Positions 34,084 through 43,033 of a stretch of DNA of 64,000 nt are shown one piece after another. The position numbers were made by a program, and so were the translations under genes. The notes beneath the pieces are model-generated. The model worked only from the letters and a program-made list of their open reading frames with translations. It did no database searches and was not told where the DNA came from. The stretch is from Variovorax paradoxus (GTDB lineage: Bacteria; Pseudomonadota; Gammaproteobacteria; Burkholderiales; Burkholderiaceae_C). The stretch lies in the NCBI RefSeq assembly GCF_022009635.1, contig NZ_CP091716.1:1379001-1443000 (forward strand), read 5' to 3'. Each line of letters begins with the position of its first letter. Positions within the stretch are counted from its first letter, which is position 1.

Positions 34084-35340
34084 GTGCAAGTTTCAGGGAT
34101 CAGAACTCTCGCAACGCCCGACCAGCGGGCGAATGATGCTACTGAAAAAGTAGCATGCCAGCCGGTGCGCCGGCGTACTTTGGGCTTGCTTGCGGGCGCG
34201 TTGGTCGCCGCGCCCGCACTGGTTTTCGCGCGGGTGCGGCCGCTGCGCATCGGCGTCATCGGCTCGTGGTCCGGGCCCTATGCGGGCGGCGGTCGCCAGT
34301 TCGATGCGGGCATGGCGGTCTGGCTGGCCGCGCACAACCACCACATCGCGGGCCGGCCGGTCGAACTGCTGCGGCGCGACGTGCCCGGCAGCGCGCCCGA
34401 CCAGGCACGGCGCCACGCGCAGGACCTCGTGGAAAGCGAAAAGGTCGACCTGCTCAGCGGGCTCGACTTCAGCTCCAACGCCTATGCCGTGGGCGCCGTC
34501 GCGGCGCAGGCCCGGATGCCCCTCATCGTGATGAACGCCGCTTCATCGGGCATCACGGCGCGCTGCCCGTTCGCGGTGCGGGTTTCTTTCACCATTGCGC
34601 AGGTCACGCTGCCGCTGGCGCGCTGGGCGCTCCAGCAGGGGCTGCGCGACGTCTGCACGGTGGTGGCCGACTACGCCTCGGGCGTCGATGCCGAGAGCGC
34701 CTTCGTCTCGGGCATCACCGCGGGCGGCGGGCGGGTCGGCGCGATGCTGCGGGTGCCGCTGGCCACGCTCGACTACTCGGCCTACATGCTGCGGCTGCGC
34801 GAGCTCAAGCCGCAGGCGGTGTTCTTCTTCCTGCCCTCGGGGCAGATGCCGGCCGGCTTCCTCAAGTTCTGGCGCGACCGCGGCATGGCCGACACCGGTA
34901 TCCGACTGCTCTCGACCGGCGACGCCACCGACGACAACTACCTCCAGGGCATCGGCGAGCTGGCCGACGGCCTGGTCACCAGCCATCACTATTCGTTTGC
35001 GCACGAATCCACGGCCAACCGGCGCTTCACGGGCGTCTTCGAGACCGAATACGGCAGCCACCTGCGGCCGGGCTACTTCGCGGTCGCTGCGCACGATGCG
35101 CTCGCGGCCATCGACGCGGCAATGAGCTCGCCCGCCGCGCGCGGCAACGCGGGCGGGGAGCGGCTGGTGGATGCGTTCCGGGGCCTGAAGCTCGACAGCC
35201 CGCGCGGCCCGCTCGAGATCGACGCCCACACGCGCGACGTGGTGCAGACCGTCTACATCCGCCGCGTGGAGCGCCAGGGCGGGCGCTGGATCAACCGCGA
35301 GTTCGAGCGCTTCGAGCGGGTGCGCGACCCCGGCGTCTGA
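34084..35340 (+). CDS. ABC transporter substrate-binding protein (amide/urea-type), Tat signal
   Basis: 418 residues from GTG at 34084, or about 391 from GTG at 34165; neither start has a good ribosome-binding site. Near the N-terminus the twin-arginine motif RRRTLGLLAGALVAAPALVFA marks Tat export. The mature protein is a type-1 periplasmic-binding fold, branched-chain amino acid/amide-urea style: IGVIGSWSGPYAGGG, DLVESEKVDLLSGLDFSS, LSTGDATDDNYLQGIGELADG. No permease or ATPase gene is near, so it is an orphan binding protein or works with a distant transporter. The following gene is on the opposite strand. Confidence 0.8.
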   Translation: MQVSGIRTLATPDQRANDATEKVACQPVRRRTLGLLAGALVAAPALVFARVRPLRIGVIGSWSGPYAGGGRQFDAGMAVWLAAHNHHIAGRPVELLRRDVPGSAPDQARRHAQDLVESEKVDLLSGLDFSSNAYAVGAVAAQARMPLIVMNAASSGITARCPFAVRVSFTIAQVTLPLARWALQQGLRDVCTVVADYASGVDAESAFVSGITAGGGRVGAMLRVPLATLDYSAYMLRLRELKPQAVFFFLPSGQMPAGFLKFWRDRGMADTGIRLLSTGDATDDNYLQGIGELADGLVTSHHYSFAHESTANRRFTGVFETEYGSHLRPGYFAVAAHDALAAIDAAMSSPAARGNAGGERLVDAFRGLKLDSPRGPLEIDAHTRDVVQTVYIRRVERQGGRWINREFERFERVRDPGV

Positions 35341-35350
35341 GCCTGCCCGA

Positions 35351-35776
35351 TCAGGGCTGCTGTTCGATCGGGCGCGGGCGGCCGTTGTCGTCTATTGCAA
35401 CGTAGGTGAAGGTGGCCTGCGTCACCTTGATGTATTCGCCCTGCGCGCGGAAGCGTTCGGCGAACACCTCGACCGTTACCGTGACCGAGGTGCGCCCGAT
35501 GCGCACCAGCTTCGAATAGAACGAGAGGATGTCGCCCAGCCGCACCGGCTGCTTGAAGATGAACTCGTTCACGGCCACCGTGGCCTGGCGGCCCTTGGCG
35601 TAGCGCGCCGGGATCACCGAGCCGGCCAGGTCGCACTGCGCCATGACCCAGCCGCCGAAGATGTCGCCGTTGGCATTGCAGTCCGCCGGCATCGGAATGA
35701 CCTTGAGCACCAGCTCCATGTCGGTGGGCAGGCTCTTGAGGGTGGCAGCGGCGGCGGCACTGGAAGTATCTGACAT
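35351..35776 (-). CDS. Acyl-CoA thioesterase (hot-dog, YciA-like)
   Basis: 141 residues from ATG at 35776. It is the compact hot-dog thioesterase type: MELVLKVIPMPADCNANGDIFGGWVMAQCDLAG, with the catalytic Asn-Gly-Asp-Ile-Phe-Gly segment, then RLGDILSFYSKLVRIGRTSVTVTVEV and TFTYVAIDDNGRPRPI. It cleaves acyl-CoA, broad chain length. It is convergent with the Tat-dependent binding protein (ten bases apart) and divergent from the ABC exporter, whose ATG is 42 bases away, so the two share a promoter region. Confidence 0.87.
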   Translation of the reverse strand: MSDTSSAAAAATLKSLPTDMELVLKVIPMPADCNANGDIFGGWVMAQCDLAGSVIPARYAKGRQATVAVNEFIFKQPVRLGDILSFYSKLVRIGRTSVTVTVEVFAERFRAQGEYIKVTQATFTYVAIDDNGRPRPIEQQP

Positions 35777-35817
35777 GGGCACAATCTGGAACAAACAAGC
35801 AACCACGATTGTCCTCC

Positions 35818-37650
35818 ATGCGCCGCGGCGGCGAAGCCCTCACCCCCTCCCACACCGTGTCCGGCCATCCGCCGGAGCGCGGCGACCGTTCCGACTGGGC
35901 GACGCTGCGGCGCCTGTTTCCCTACCTCTGGCAGTACAAGTGGCGGGTGATCGCCGCGCTCACGTTCATGGTGGGCGCCAAGGTGGCCAACGTGGGCGTG
36001 CCGGTGCTGCTGAAGAACCTGGTCGACACCATGACGCCCAAGCCGGACATGGCCCAGGCGCTGCTCATCGTGCCCATCGGCCTGCTGCTGGCCTACGGCC
36101 TGCTGCGCTTTTCCACGGCGCTCTTCGGCGAGCTGCGCGAGCTGATCTTCGCCAAGGCCACCGAGGGCACGGCGCGGCAGATCGCGCTGGAAGTGTTCGG
36201 CCACCTTCATTCGCTGAGCCTGCGCTTTCATTTGGAGCGCCAGACCGGCGGCATGACGCGCGACATCGAGCGCGGCACGCGCGGCGTGCACTCGCTCATC
36301 TCGATGTCGCTCTACAGCATCGTGCCGACCATCATCGAACTGGTGCTGGTGCTCTGCATCCTGGGCGTGAAGTTCGATTCGCTGTTCGTGTGGATCACTT
36401 TGGCGGCGCTGGTGCTGTACATCACCTTCACGGTCACGGTGACGGAATGGCGCACGCAGTTCCGCAAGACCATGAACGAGCTCGACTCCATGGCCCAGAG
36501 CCGTGCGGTCGATTCGCTGCTGAACTACGAGACCGTCAAGTACTTCAACAACGAGGAGTTCGAGGCAAAGCGCTACGACGCCAGCCTCGACCGCTACCGC
36601 AAGGCCGCCATCAAGAGCCAGCGCACGCTGAGCATGCTCAACACCGGGCAGCAGGCGCTGATTGCCATCAGCCTGGTGCTGATGCTGTGGCGCGCCACCT
36701 CGGGCGTGGTCGATGGGCGCATGACGCTGGGCGACCTGGTGATGGTCAACGCCTTCATGATCCAGCTCTACATTCCGCTCAACTTCCTGGGCGTGATCTA
36801 CCGCGAGATCAAGCAGAGCCTGACCGACCTCGACAAGATGTTCGTGCTGATGGAAAAAGAGCGCGAGGTGCGCGACGCGCCCGAGGCGCAGCCGCTGGCC
36901 GGCACCGATTCGACGGTGCGCTTCGAGGACGTGAGCTTCGCCTACGAGCCCGCGCGGCCGATTCTCAAGCATGTGAGCTTCGAGATCCCGGCCGGCAAGA
37001 CGGTGGCGGTGGTCGGGCCTTCGGGCTCGGGCAAGTCCACGCTGGCGCGCCTGCTGTACCGCTTCTACGACGTGCAGCACGGACACATCACCATCGGTGG
37101 CGAAGACATCCGCGACGTGACCCAGTCGAGCGTGCGCCGCGCCATCGGCATCGTGCCGCAGGACACGGTGCTGTTCAACGACACGGTCGAATACAACATC
37201 GCCTACGGCCGCCCCGGCGCCACGCGCGAAGAGGTGGAGGCCGCCGCGCGTGCCGCGCGCATCCACGACTTCATCTCGGCCACGCCCAAGGGCTACGAAA
37301 CGACCGTGGGCGAGCGCGGGCTGAAGCTCTCGGGCGGCGAGAAGCAGCGCGTGGCCATCGCGCGCACGCTGCTGAAGAACCCGCCCATCGTGATCTTCGA
37401 CGAGGCCACCTCGGCGCTCGATTCGGCCAACGAGCGCGCCATCCAGTCGGAACTCAAGAGCGCCGCGCAGGACAAGACCACGCTGGTCATCGCGCACCGC
37501 CTGTCGACGGTGGTCGACGCGCACGAGATCCTGGTGCTGGAGTCGGGCGTGATCGTCGAGCGCGGCACGCATGCCGAGCTGCTCGCGAAGCAGGGCCGCT
37601 ACGCGCAGATGTGGGCTTTGCAGAAGAGCGAAGCAACACCGCTGATGTAG
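35818..37650 (+). CDS. Atm1/HMT1-like ABC transporter, fused permease and ATPase
   Basis: 610 residues from ATG at 35818. The N-terminal membrane domain (about residues 30-330) has six helices; NYETVKYFNNEEFEAKRYDASLDRYRKAA is the signature of the ABCB7/Atm1 group. The ATPase domain has Walker [41 protein letters not shown] and IVIFDEATSALD. In that group transporters export glutathione-linked iron-sulfur precursors or heavy-metal-thiol complexes. It probably works as a homodimer in the inner membrane. The gene is followed 42 bases on by a 2-hydroxyacid dehydrogenase in the same direction. Confidence 0.92.
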   Translation: MRRGGEALTPSHTVSGHPPERGDRSDWATLRRLFPYLWQYKWRVIAALTFMVGAKVANVGVPVLLKNLVDTMTPKPDMAQALLIVPIGLLLAYGLLRFSTALFGELRELIFAKATEGTARQIALEVFGHLHSLSLRFHLERQTGGMTRDIERGTRGVHSLISMSLYSIVPTIIELVLVLCILGVKFDSLFVWITLAALVLYITFTVTVTEWRTQFRKTMNELDSMAQSRAVDSLLNYETVKYFNNEEFEAKRYDASLDRYRKAAIKSQRTLSMLNTGQQALIAISLVLMLWRATSGVVDGRMTLGDLVMVNAFMIQLYIPLNFLGVIYREIKQSLTDLDKMFVLMEKEREVRDAPEAQPLAGTDSTVRFEDVSFAYEPARPILKHVSFEIPAGKTVAVVGPSGSGKSTLARLLYRFYDVQHGHITIGGEDIRDVTQSSVRRAIGIVPQDTVLFNDTVEYNIAYGRPGATREEVEAAARAARIHDFISATPKGYETTVGERGLKLSGGEKQRVAIARTLLKNPPIVIFDEATSALDSANERAIQSELKSAAQDKTTLVIAHRLSTVVDAHEILVLESGVIVERGTHAELLAKQGRYAQMWALQKSEATPLM

Positions 37651-37692
37651 CGCGATCATCCATTTCTTTTTATCGATCCCAGGAGTTCAGAC

Positions 37693-38631
37693 GTGTCGAC
37701 CAAGATTCCCCTGCTGGTGCTCAGCAGCCTCTCGAGCGCCCACCAGGCCCAGATCGGCGAGGTCTACGACATGACCTACGCCTTCGGCGCGGCCCAGCGA
37801 GCGGCCGCCATCGCCGAGCACGGCAAGAAGTTCCGCGCGGTGCTGACCATCGGCGTCATCGGCATCACGCCCGAGGAGATCGCGGCCATGCCCGCGGTGG
37901 AACTGATCTGCTGCATGGGCGCGGGCTACGAAGGCGTGCCGCTCGAAGTCACGCGCGCGCGCGGCATCGTGACGGCCAACGGCGCGGGCACCAACGACGA
38001 CTGCGTGGCCGACCACGCCTTCGGCCTGCTGATCGGCATCGTGCGCGAGTTCCGCAAGCTCGACCGTCTGTGCCGAGAGGGCGTCTGGCGCGAAGCCATT
38101 CCGCAGCCGCCGAACGTGTCGGGCAAGAAGCTGGGCATCCTGGGGATGGGCACCATCGGGCAGAAGATCGCCAAGCGCGCCGCGGCCTTCGACATGGAGG
38201 TCGGCTATCACAACCGCAAGCCGAAGGAAGGCGTGGCGCAGCGCTACTTCGGCGACCTGAAGTCGCTGGCCGCGTGGGCCGACTTCCTCGTGCTGGCCGC
38301 GCCGGGCGGACCGGCGACGAAGCACCTGGTCAACGCCGAAGTGCTCGATGCGCTGGGGCCGCAGGGCTACCTGGTGAGCATCGGGCGCGGCAGCGTGGTC
38401 GACACCGATGCACTGGCTGCCGCGCTGCGCGAGAACCGCATCGCCGCTGCGGGGCTCGACGTGTACGAGAGCGAGCCGAAGCGGCCGGAGCAATTGATTG
38501 GCCTGGACAACGTGCTGCTCACGCCGCACATGGCGGGATGGTCGCCGGAGGCGACGCAGAAGTCGGTCGATCATTTCCTGGCGAATGCCGAAGGGCACTT
38601 CGCGGGGCGAGGCGTGCTGACCCCGATCTGA
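37693..38631 (+). CDS. D-2-hydroxyacid dehydrogenase
   Basis: 312 residues from GTG at 37693, with an AGGAG site nine bases before it. D-2-hydroxyacid dehydrogenase fold: VELICCMGAGYEGVPLE for substrate binding, the NAD loop LGILGMGTIGQKIAKRA near residue 155, an LVLAAPGGPAT loop, the catalytic Arg in SIGRGSVVDTDAL, AAGLDVYESEP and the LTPHMAGWS His. It reduces glyoxylate, hydroxypyruvate or related oxoacids. Its stop is ten bases before a pair of REP-like repeats that separates it from the convergent amidase. Confidence 0.9.
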   Translation: MSTKIPLLVLSSLSSAHQAQIGEVYDMTYAFGAAQRAAAIAEHGKKFRAVLTIGVIGITPEEIAAMPAVELICCMGAGYEGVPLEVTRARGIVTANGAGTNDDCVADHAFGLLIGIVREFRKLDRLCREGVWREAIPQPPNVSGKKLGILGMGTIGQKIAKRAAAFDMEVGYHNRKPKEGVAQRYFGDLKSLAAWADFLVLAAPGGPATKHLVNAEVLDALGPQGYLVSIGRGSVVDTDALAAALRENRIAAAGLDVYESEPKRPEQLIGLDNVLLTPHMAGWSPEATQKSVDHFLANAEGHFAGRGVLTPI

Positions 38632-38639
38632 TGTCTTTG

Positions 38640-38676
38640 CTCCTTCCCCCTTCTGGGGGAAGGTCGGGATGGGGGC
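38640..38676 (+). repeat. REP-like repeat, third copy (left of gene-less pair)
   Basis: 37 bases of the same family as 28387-28422, with one inserted T in the hairpin loop and a change after GGAAGG. It lies ten bases after the hydroxyacid dehydrogenase stop. With the inverted copy at 38706 it brackets only 29 bases, so the pair folds as a long hairpin that can stop transcription of both convergent genes. Confidence 0.8.
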
Positions 38677-38705
38677 GGGCAGGGCGCCTGCAATGAGCGC
38701 CGCTT

Positions 38706-38741
38706 GCCCCCACCCCAGCCCTCCCCCGGAAGGGGAGGGAG
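38706..38741 (-). repeat. REP-like repeat, fourth copy (right of gene-less pair)
   Basis: 36 bases, inverted relative to 38640-38676 and related but less exact, with CTCCCCCGG/AAGGGGAGGGAG as its hairpin. It directly abuts the stop codon of the amidase gene at 38742. Confidence 0.75.
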
Positions 38742-40184
38742 TCAGGCCAATACCGAGGGGCGGTGCGCGGCCCAGCCGCAGGCCAGGTCATACGCATGCC
38801 CCAGCCGCAGCACATCGAAGTCCGAATGAATCGGCCCCGCGAGCTGCACCCCCATCGGCAAGCCGCCTTCCCCGAACCCCGCGCGCACATTCAGCGTCGG
38901 CAGCCCCGCCAGCGTGAACGGCGTGACGATCTCCATCCAGCGGTGGTACGTGTCGCTCTTCACGCCGGCTACCTCGGCCGGCCAGTGCAGTTCGGCATCG
39001 AAGGGGAACACCTGTGCCGTCGGCGCCAGCACGAAGTCGAAGCGCTCGAACAGCTTGAGAAACGCGCGGTACACGTTGGAGCGGTAGTGCGATGCCTGGT
39101 AGAGCGAAGCGGCGTCGAGGTGCCGGCTCTGCTCGATTTCCCATTGCGCCTCGGGCTTGAGCTGCGCAAAGAGCTTCGGGTCGCTCAGGTAGGCGCCCAG
39201 CTTGCCGCCCACCAGCAGTTGCCGCAGCCGCAGCCAGGCGCTCCAGTTGTGTTCGCGCGGCACATCCAGCGTGCAGGGCTCCACCTCGCAGCCGATGTCG
39301 CGGAAGGTGCCGAGCGCCTTTTCGCCGAGTTCGCGCACGCCGGGCGCCAGCGGCAGGTCGGGCCAGATGCTGCCGAGCCAGCCGATGCGCAGGCCCTTGC
39401 CGTCGCCATCGAGCCGCAGTTCGTCGGGCGAGGGCAGGGCGTGCGGCGACGACAGCGGCACGCGGGTGTCGAAGCCCGACTGCACCGCCAGCAGGCGCGC
39501 CGCGTCTTCCACGGTGCGCGCCATCGGGCCTTCGCTGCCCAGCTGCTGGAAGAACAGCTCCTGCTCGGGGTCGCCGGGCACGCGTCCGCGCGAGGGCCGC
39601 ATGCCGATCACGTTGTTGAAGGCGGCCGGGTTGCGCAGCGAGCCCATCATGTCGCTGCCGTCGGCCACGGGCACCATGCCCAGGGCCAGTGCTACGGCCG
39701 CGCCGCCGCTGCTGCCGCCCGCGCTGCGCTCGGGCGCGTAGGCGTTGCGCGTGATGCCGAACACCGGGTTGTAGGTGTGCGAGCCGAGCCCGAATTCAGG
39801 CGTGTTGGTCTTGCCGATGACGATGGCGCCGGCGGCCCTGGCGCGGGCCACGTGCAGGCTGTCGGTGCGCGCCGACGAGCGCGGCGACAGCGGCGAGCCC
39901 ATCGAGGTCGGCAACCCGGCGGCATGGCTCAGGTCCTTCACCGCGAGCGGAAAGCCGTGCATCCAGCCGCGCCGTTCGCCGCGTGCCAGCTCGGCGTCGC
40001 GCTCGTCGGCTTCGGCCAGCAGCTGCACCGGATCGCGCGGCGAGACGATGGCGTTGAACCGAGGATTCAGCGCCTCGATGCGCGCCAGCGAGGCGGCCAT
40101 CACTTCGCGGCAGGACACATCGCGCGCGGCGATGCGGCGGGAGAGTTCGGTGGCGCTGAGGTCGAGCAGTTCGGTCGAAGGCAT
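38742..40184 (-). CDS. Amidase-signature family hydrolase
   Basis: 480 residues from ATG at 40184; a longer frame upstream overlaps the divergent LysR gene and is rejected. The amidase signature is clear: catalytic Lys in GFPLAVKDLSHAAG near residue 76, the Gly/Ser-rich GGSSGGAAVALALG, and the nucleophile Ser in GSDMMGSLRNPA. It hydrolyses amides to acids and ammonia in the cytoplasm; the substrate is unknown. The LysR gene 61 bases away, transcribed in the other direction, probably controls it or aspA. Confidence 0.9.
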   Translation of the reverse strand: MPSTELLDLSATELSRRIAARDVSCREVMAASLARIEALNPRFNAIVSPRDPVQLLAEADERDAELARGERRGWMHGFPLAVKDLSHAAGLPTSMGSPLSPRSSARTDSLHVARARAAGAIVIGKTNTPEFGLGSHTYNPVFGITRNAYAPERSAGGSSGGAAVALALGMVPVADGSDMMGSLRNPAAFNNVIGMRPSRGRVPGDPEQELFFQQLGSEGPMARTVEDAARLLAVQSGFDTRVPLSSPHALPSPDELRLDGDGKGLRIGWLGSIWPDLPLAPGVRELGEKALGTFRDIGCEVEPCTLDVPREHNWSAWLRLRQLLVGGKLGAYLSDPKLFAQLKPEAQWEIEQSRHLDAASLYQASHYRSNVYRAFLKLFERFDFVLAPTAQVFPFDAELHWPAEVAGVKSDTYHRWMEIVTPFTLAGLPTLNVRAGFGEGGLPMGVQLAGPIHSDFDVLRLGHAYDLACGWAAHRPSVLA

Positions 40185-40245
40185 GACGGGTGCGGGAAAA
40201 GGAGGGGGCGCCCAGTATGGCGCGGCGCTCGCATAATCGCCGCGT

Positions 40246-41232
40246 ATGGAAACTAAGTGGCTAGAAGACTTCATCAGCCTTGCGGAAACGCGCAGCTTCA
40301 GCCGCTCGGCCCAGTTGAGGCATGTAACCCAGCCGGCGTTCTCGCGCCGCATCCAGGCGCTCGAAGGCTGGGCCGGCACCGACCTGGTGGACCGCAGTTC
40401 ATACCCGACGCGCCTCACGCCCGCCGGCCAGACGCTCTACAGCCAGGCCATCGAAATGCTGCAGTCGCTGCAGAGCACGCGCGCCATGCTGCGCGGCCAC
40501 TCGGCCGCGGGGCAGGACGTGATCGAGTTCGCGGTGCCGCACACGCTGGCCTTCACCTTCTTCCCGGCCTGGGTCACGACGCTGCGCGAGCACTTCGGCC
40601 CCATGAAGAGCCGGCTGATCGCGCTCAACGTGCATGACGCCGTGCTGCGGCTGGTCGAAGGCAGCTGCGACCTGCTGATCGCCTATCACCACCCCTCGCA
40701 GCCGCTGCAGCTCGATGCCAACAAGTACGAGATGGTCAGCCTCGGCGAAGAAACCGTCGCCCCCTGGGTCAAGGCCGACGCCGACGGCGCGCCGCGCTAC
40801 CGGCTGCCGGGCCGCCCGGGCCAGCCGCTGCCTTACCTGGGCTATGCGCCGGGCGCCTACCTGGGCCGGGTGGTCGACCAGCTGCTGAAGGAGTCGGGCA
40901 CCGCCATCCACCTCGACCGCGTCTATGAAACCGACATGGCCGAGGGCCTGAAGGTGATGGCGCTCGAGGGCCACGGCATCGCCTTCCTGCCGCAGAGCGC
41001 GGTGCGCAAGGAGATCAAGGCGCGCAAGCTGGTGAGCGCGCTGCCGCCCGAGATCGACAGCCTGGAGGCGACGATGGAAATCCGCGCCTACCGCGAGCGG
41101 CCGACCGCGCCCGCGCCGGTCAAGGGCGCTTCCGGCCGCGCCGCCAAGGCGCCGTCTCCCGACAGCCTGCAGCCCAAGGGCACGGCCGACGCGCTGTGGT
41201 CGTACCTGGTCGGCACCCAGCCGCCGCGCTGA
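40246..41232 (+). CDS. LysR-family transcriptional regulator
   Basis: 328 residues. Winged-helix start: WLEDFISLAETRSFSRSAQLRHVTQPAFSRRIQALEGWAGTDLVDRS. The effector domain is a LysR type-2 periplasmic-binding fold (IEFAVPHTLAFTFFPAWVTTL, ALEGHGIAFLPQSAVRKEI). It has a longer than usual Pro/Ala-rich C-terminal tail. It is divergent from the amidase and upstream of aspA in the same direction. In related bacteria regulators of this type are found beside aspartate/glutamate genes, so aspA is also a possible target. Confidence 0.88.
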   Translation: METKWLEDFISLAETRSFSRSAQLRHVTQPAFSRRIQALEGWAGTDLVDRSSYPTRLTPAGQTLYSQAIEMLQSLQSTRAMLRGHSAAGQDVIEFAVPHTLAFTFFPAWVTTLREHFGPMKSRLIALNVHDAVLRLVEGSCDLLIAYHHPSQPLQLDANKYEMVSLGEETVAPWVKADADGAPRYRLPGRPGQPLPYLGYAPGAYLGRVVDQLLKESGTAIHLDRVYETDMAEGLKVMALEGHGIAFLPQSAVRKEIKARKLVSALPPEIDSLEATMEIRAYRERPTAPAPVKGASGRAAKAPSPDSLQPKGTADALWSYLVGTQPPR

Positions 41233-41240
41233 CAGCGTTT

Positions 41241-41255
41241 TTGTGCACCGCACAA
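41241..41255. promoter_or_regulatory. Inverted repeat near the aspA upstream region
   Basis: TTGTGC-ACC-GCACAA, perfect 6-bp arms, just after the LysR stop. TATAAA at 41258-41263 follows and could be a -10 element for aspA, so the repeat would lie where a regulator can contact the promoter. No matching -35 hexamer was seen at the ideal distance. Confidence 0.4.
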
Positions 41256-41365
41256 TCTATAAATGACGCGCATGACCCTCCCCGCAAACGGCATTGGCAC
41301 GGCAGGGCGGGGGCCACTACAGTCGCGGCAGTTTTTTAACGCCGCTGTCACAAGCAACCTTCCCG

Positions 41366-41392
41366 GCACGCGCCAAACGCGTGCTTTTTTTT
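41366..41392 (+). terminator. Intrinsic terminator or attenuator in the aspA leader
   Basis: GCACGCG-CCAAA-CGCGTGC followed by eight T residues, ending 15 bases before the aspA ATG. By shape it is a strong factor-independent terminator. It ends transcripts from the LysR gene, and would also stop transcription starting further upstream of aspA unless regulated. Confidence 0.75.
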
Positions 41393-41407
41393 AGCCGAGG
41401 AACCTGT

Positions 41408-42880
41408 ATGAGCGCCAATTTCAGGACCGAACACGACTTCCTCGGCGAAAAGCAGATCCCGGCCGCCGCCTACTGGGGCGTGCACACGGCGCGGGCCGTC
41501 GAGAACTTCGCCATCTCCGGCACCCGCATCTCGGCCATGCCCGACCTGGTTCGCGCGCTGGCCTACGTGAAGAAGGCCGCCACCCGCGCCAATGCCGACC
41601 TCGGCGCCATCGACCGCGACCGCGCCGCCGCCATCATCCTGGCCTGCGAAGACCTCATCGACGGCAAGCTGCTCGACGAGTTCGTGGTCGACGTCATCCA
41701 GGGCGGCGCCGGCACCTCGACCAACATGAACGCCAACGAGGTCATCTGCAACCTCGCGCTGGAAAAGCTGGGCCACGAGAAGGCGCGCTACGACGTGCTG
41801 CACCCGAACGACCACGTCAACGCCTCGCAGAGCACCAACGACGTGTATCCCACGGCGGTGCGCCTGGCGCTGTGGTTCGCCATTGCCCGGCTGCTCGAGG
41901 CCATGGCCTCGCTGCGCCGCGCCTTCGAGGCCAAGGCGCTCGAATTCAAGGACATCCTCAAGATCGGCCGCACCCAGTTGCAGGACGCGGTGCCCATGAC
42001 GCTGGGCCAGGAGTTCCTGACCTACGCCATCATGATCGGGGAAGACGAGGAGCGGCTGGGCGAGGCGCGCGCCCTCATCGAGGAAATCAACCTCGGCGCC
42101 ACCGCCATCGGCACCGGCATCAACGCGCCGCACGGCTATGCCAACCTGGCGTGCCAGTACCTGGCCGAGCAGACCGGCGTGCCGCTCAAGCAGGCCGCCA
42201 ACCTCATCGAGGCCACGCAGGACACGGGCGCCTTCGTGCAGCTGTCGGGCGTGCTCAAGCGCGTGGCCACCAAGCTCAGCAAGACCTGCAACGACCTGCG
42301 CCTGCTCTCCAGCGGCCCGCAGGCCGGCTTCGGCGAGATCCGGCTGCCGGCGCGGCAGGCGGGCTCGTCGATCATGCCGGGCAAGGTCAACCCGGTGATC
42401 CCGGAAGTCATGAACCAGGTGGCGTTCGAGGTCATCGGCAACGACATCACCGTGACCATGGCCTCGGAAGCCGGCCAGCTGCAGCTCAACGCCTTCGAGC
42501 CGATCATGGGCTGGAGCCTGTTCAAGAGCATCCAGCACCTGAGCCGCGCCTGCAACACCTTGCAGAAGAACTGCGTCGAGGGCATCGAGGCCAACCGCGA
42601 GTTCCTTGCCAAGCGGGTGCGCGAGTCGGTGACGCTGGTCACGGCGCTCAATCCGCTCATCGGCTACGAGAAAGCCGCCCTCATCGCCAAGACCGCGCTG
42701 GCCACCGGCGGGCCGATCGACCTGGTGGCCGAATCGCTCGGCATCATGACCCGCGCCGAAATGGAAGCGCTGCTCGTGCCGGAACATCTGACACAACCTG
42801 TAAGATTGTCTACCCCCGTTTCCCCCGCGGCCGTGCCGGCAGGCATGGAGGCTGCTAATCAATTGCCTTCGGCGCCATGA
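41408..42880 (+). CDS. aspA: Aspartate ammonia-lyase
   Basis: 490 residues from ATG at 41408, with GAGGAA eight bases upstream. Aspartase/fumarase superfamily: EHDFLGEKQIPAAAYWGVHTARAVENF, STNMNANEV, HPNDHVNASQSTNDVYPTA, and the flexible catalytic loop GSSIMPGKVNPVIPE near residue 320. The GSSIMPGKVNP loop plus the YWGVHTARA start fit aspartase better than fumarase. It deaminates L-aspartate to fumarate and ammonia. A C-terminal tail of about 25 residues beyond the family end is Pro/Ala-rich. The glutamate/aspartate importer genes follow directly. Confidence 0.92.
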   Translation: MSANFRTEHDFLGEKQIPAAAYWGVHTARAVENFAISGTRISAMPDLVRALAYVKKAATRANADLGAIDRDRAAAIILACEDLIDGKLLDEFVVDVIQGGAGTSTNMNANEVICNLALEKLGHEKARYDVLHPNDHVNASQSTNDVYPTAVRLALWFAIARLLEAMASLRRAFEAKALEFKDILKIGRTQLQDAVPMTLGQEFLTYAIMIGEDEERLGEARALIEEINLGATAIGTGINAPHGYANLACQYLAEQTGVPLKQAANLIEATQDTGAFVQLSGVLKRVATKLSKTCNDLRLLSSGPQAGFGEIRLPARQAGSSIMPGKVNPVIPEVMNQVAFEVIGNDITVTMASEAGQLQLNAFEPIMGWSLFKSIQHLSRACNTLQKNCVEGIEANREFLAKRVRESVTLVTALNPLIGYEKAALIAKTALATGGPIDLVAESLGIMTRAEMEALLVPEHLTQPVRLSTPVSPAAVPAGMEAANQLPSAP

Positions 42881-43033
42881 CGGGTTCCATGCACCAAACG
42901 GGCGCCCGCTCCTGCGCGAAACTGCAAAGTTCAGTGCGCCGTGCACCGGGGTGGTTACCGATGCGCCCGACAACAGTGTGTGTCTAGAATTTCGATGTAT
43001 TTCTTTCTGTTCAATTTCCCAAGGAGTTTTTCG

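Noticed and set aside
35643..38696. A 1017-codon top-strand frame over the Atm1-like transporter
   Set aside because: It is the third reading frame of real genes, rich in Arg/Gly/Ala and with no domain; the transporter frame explains the sequence.
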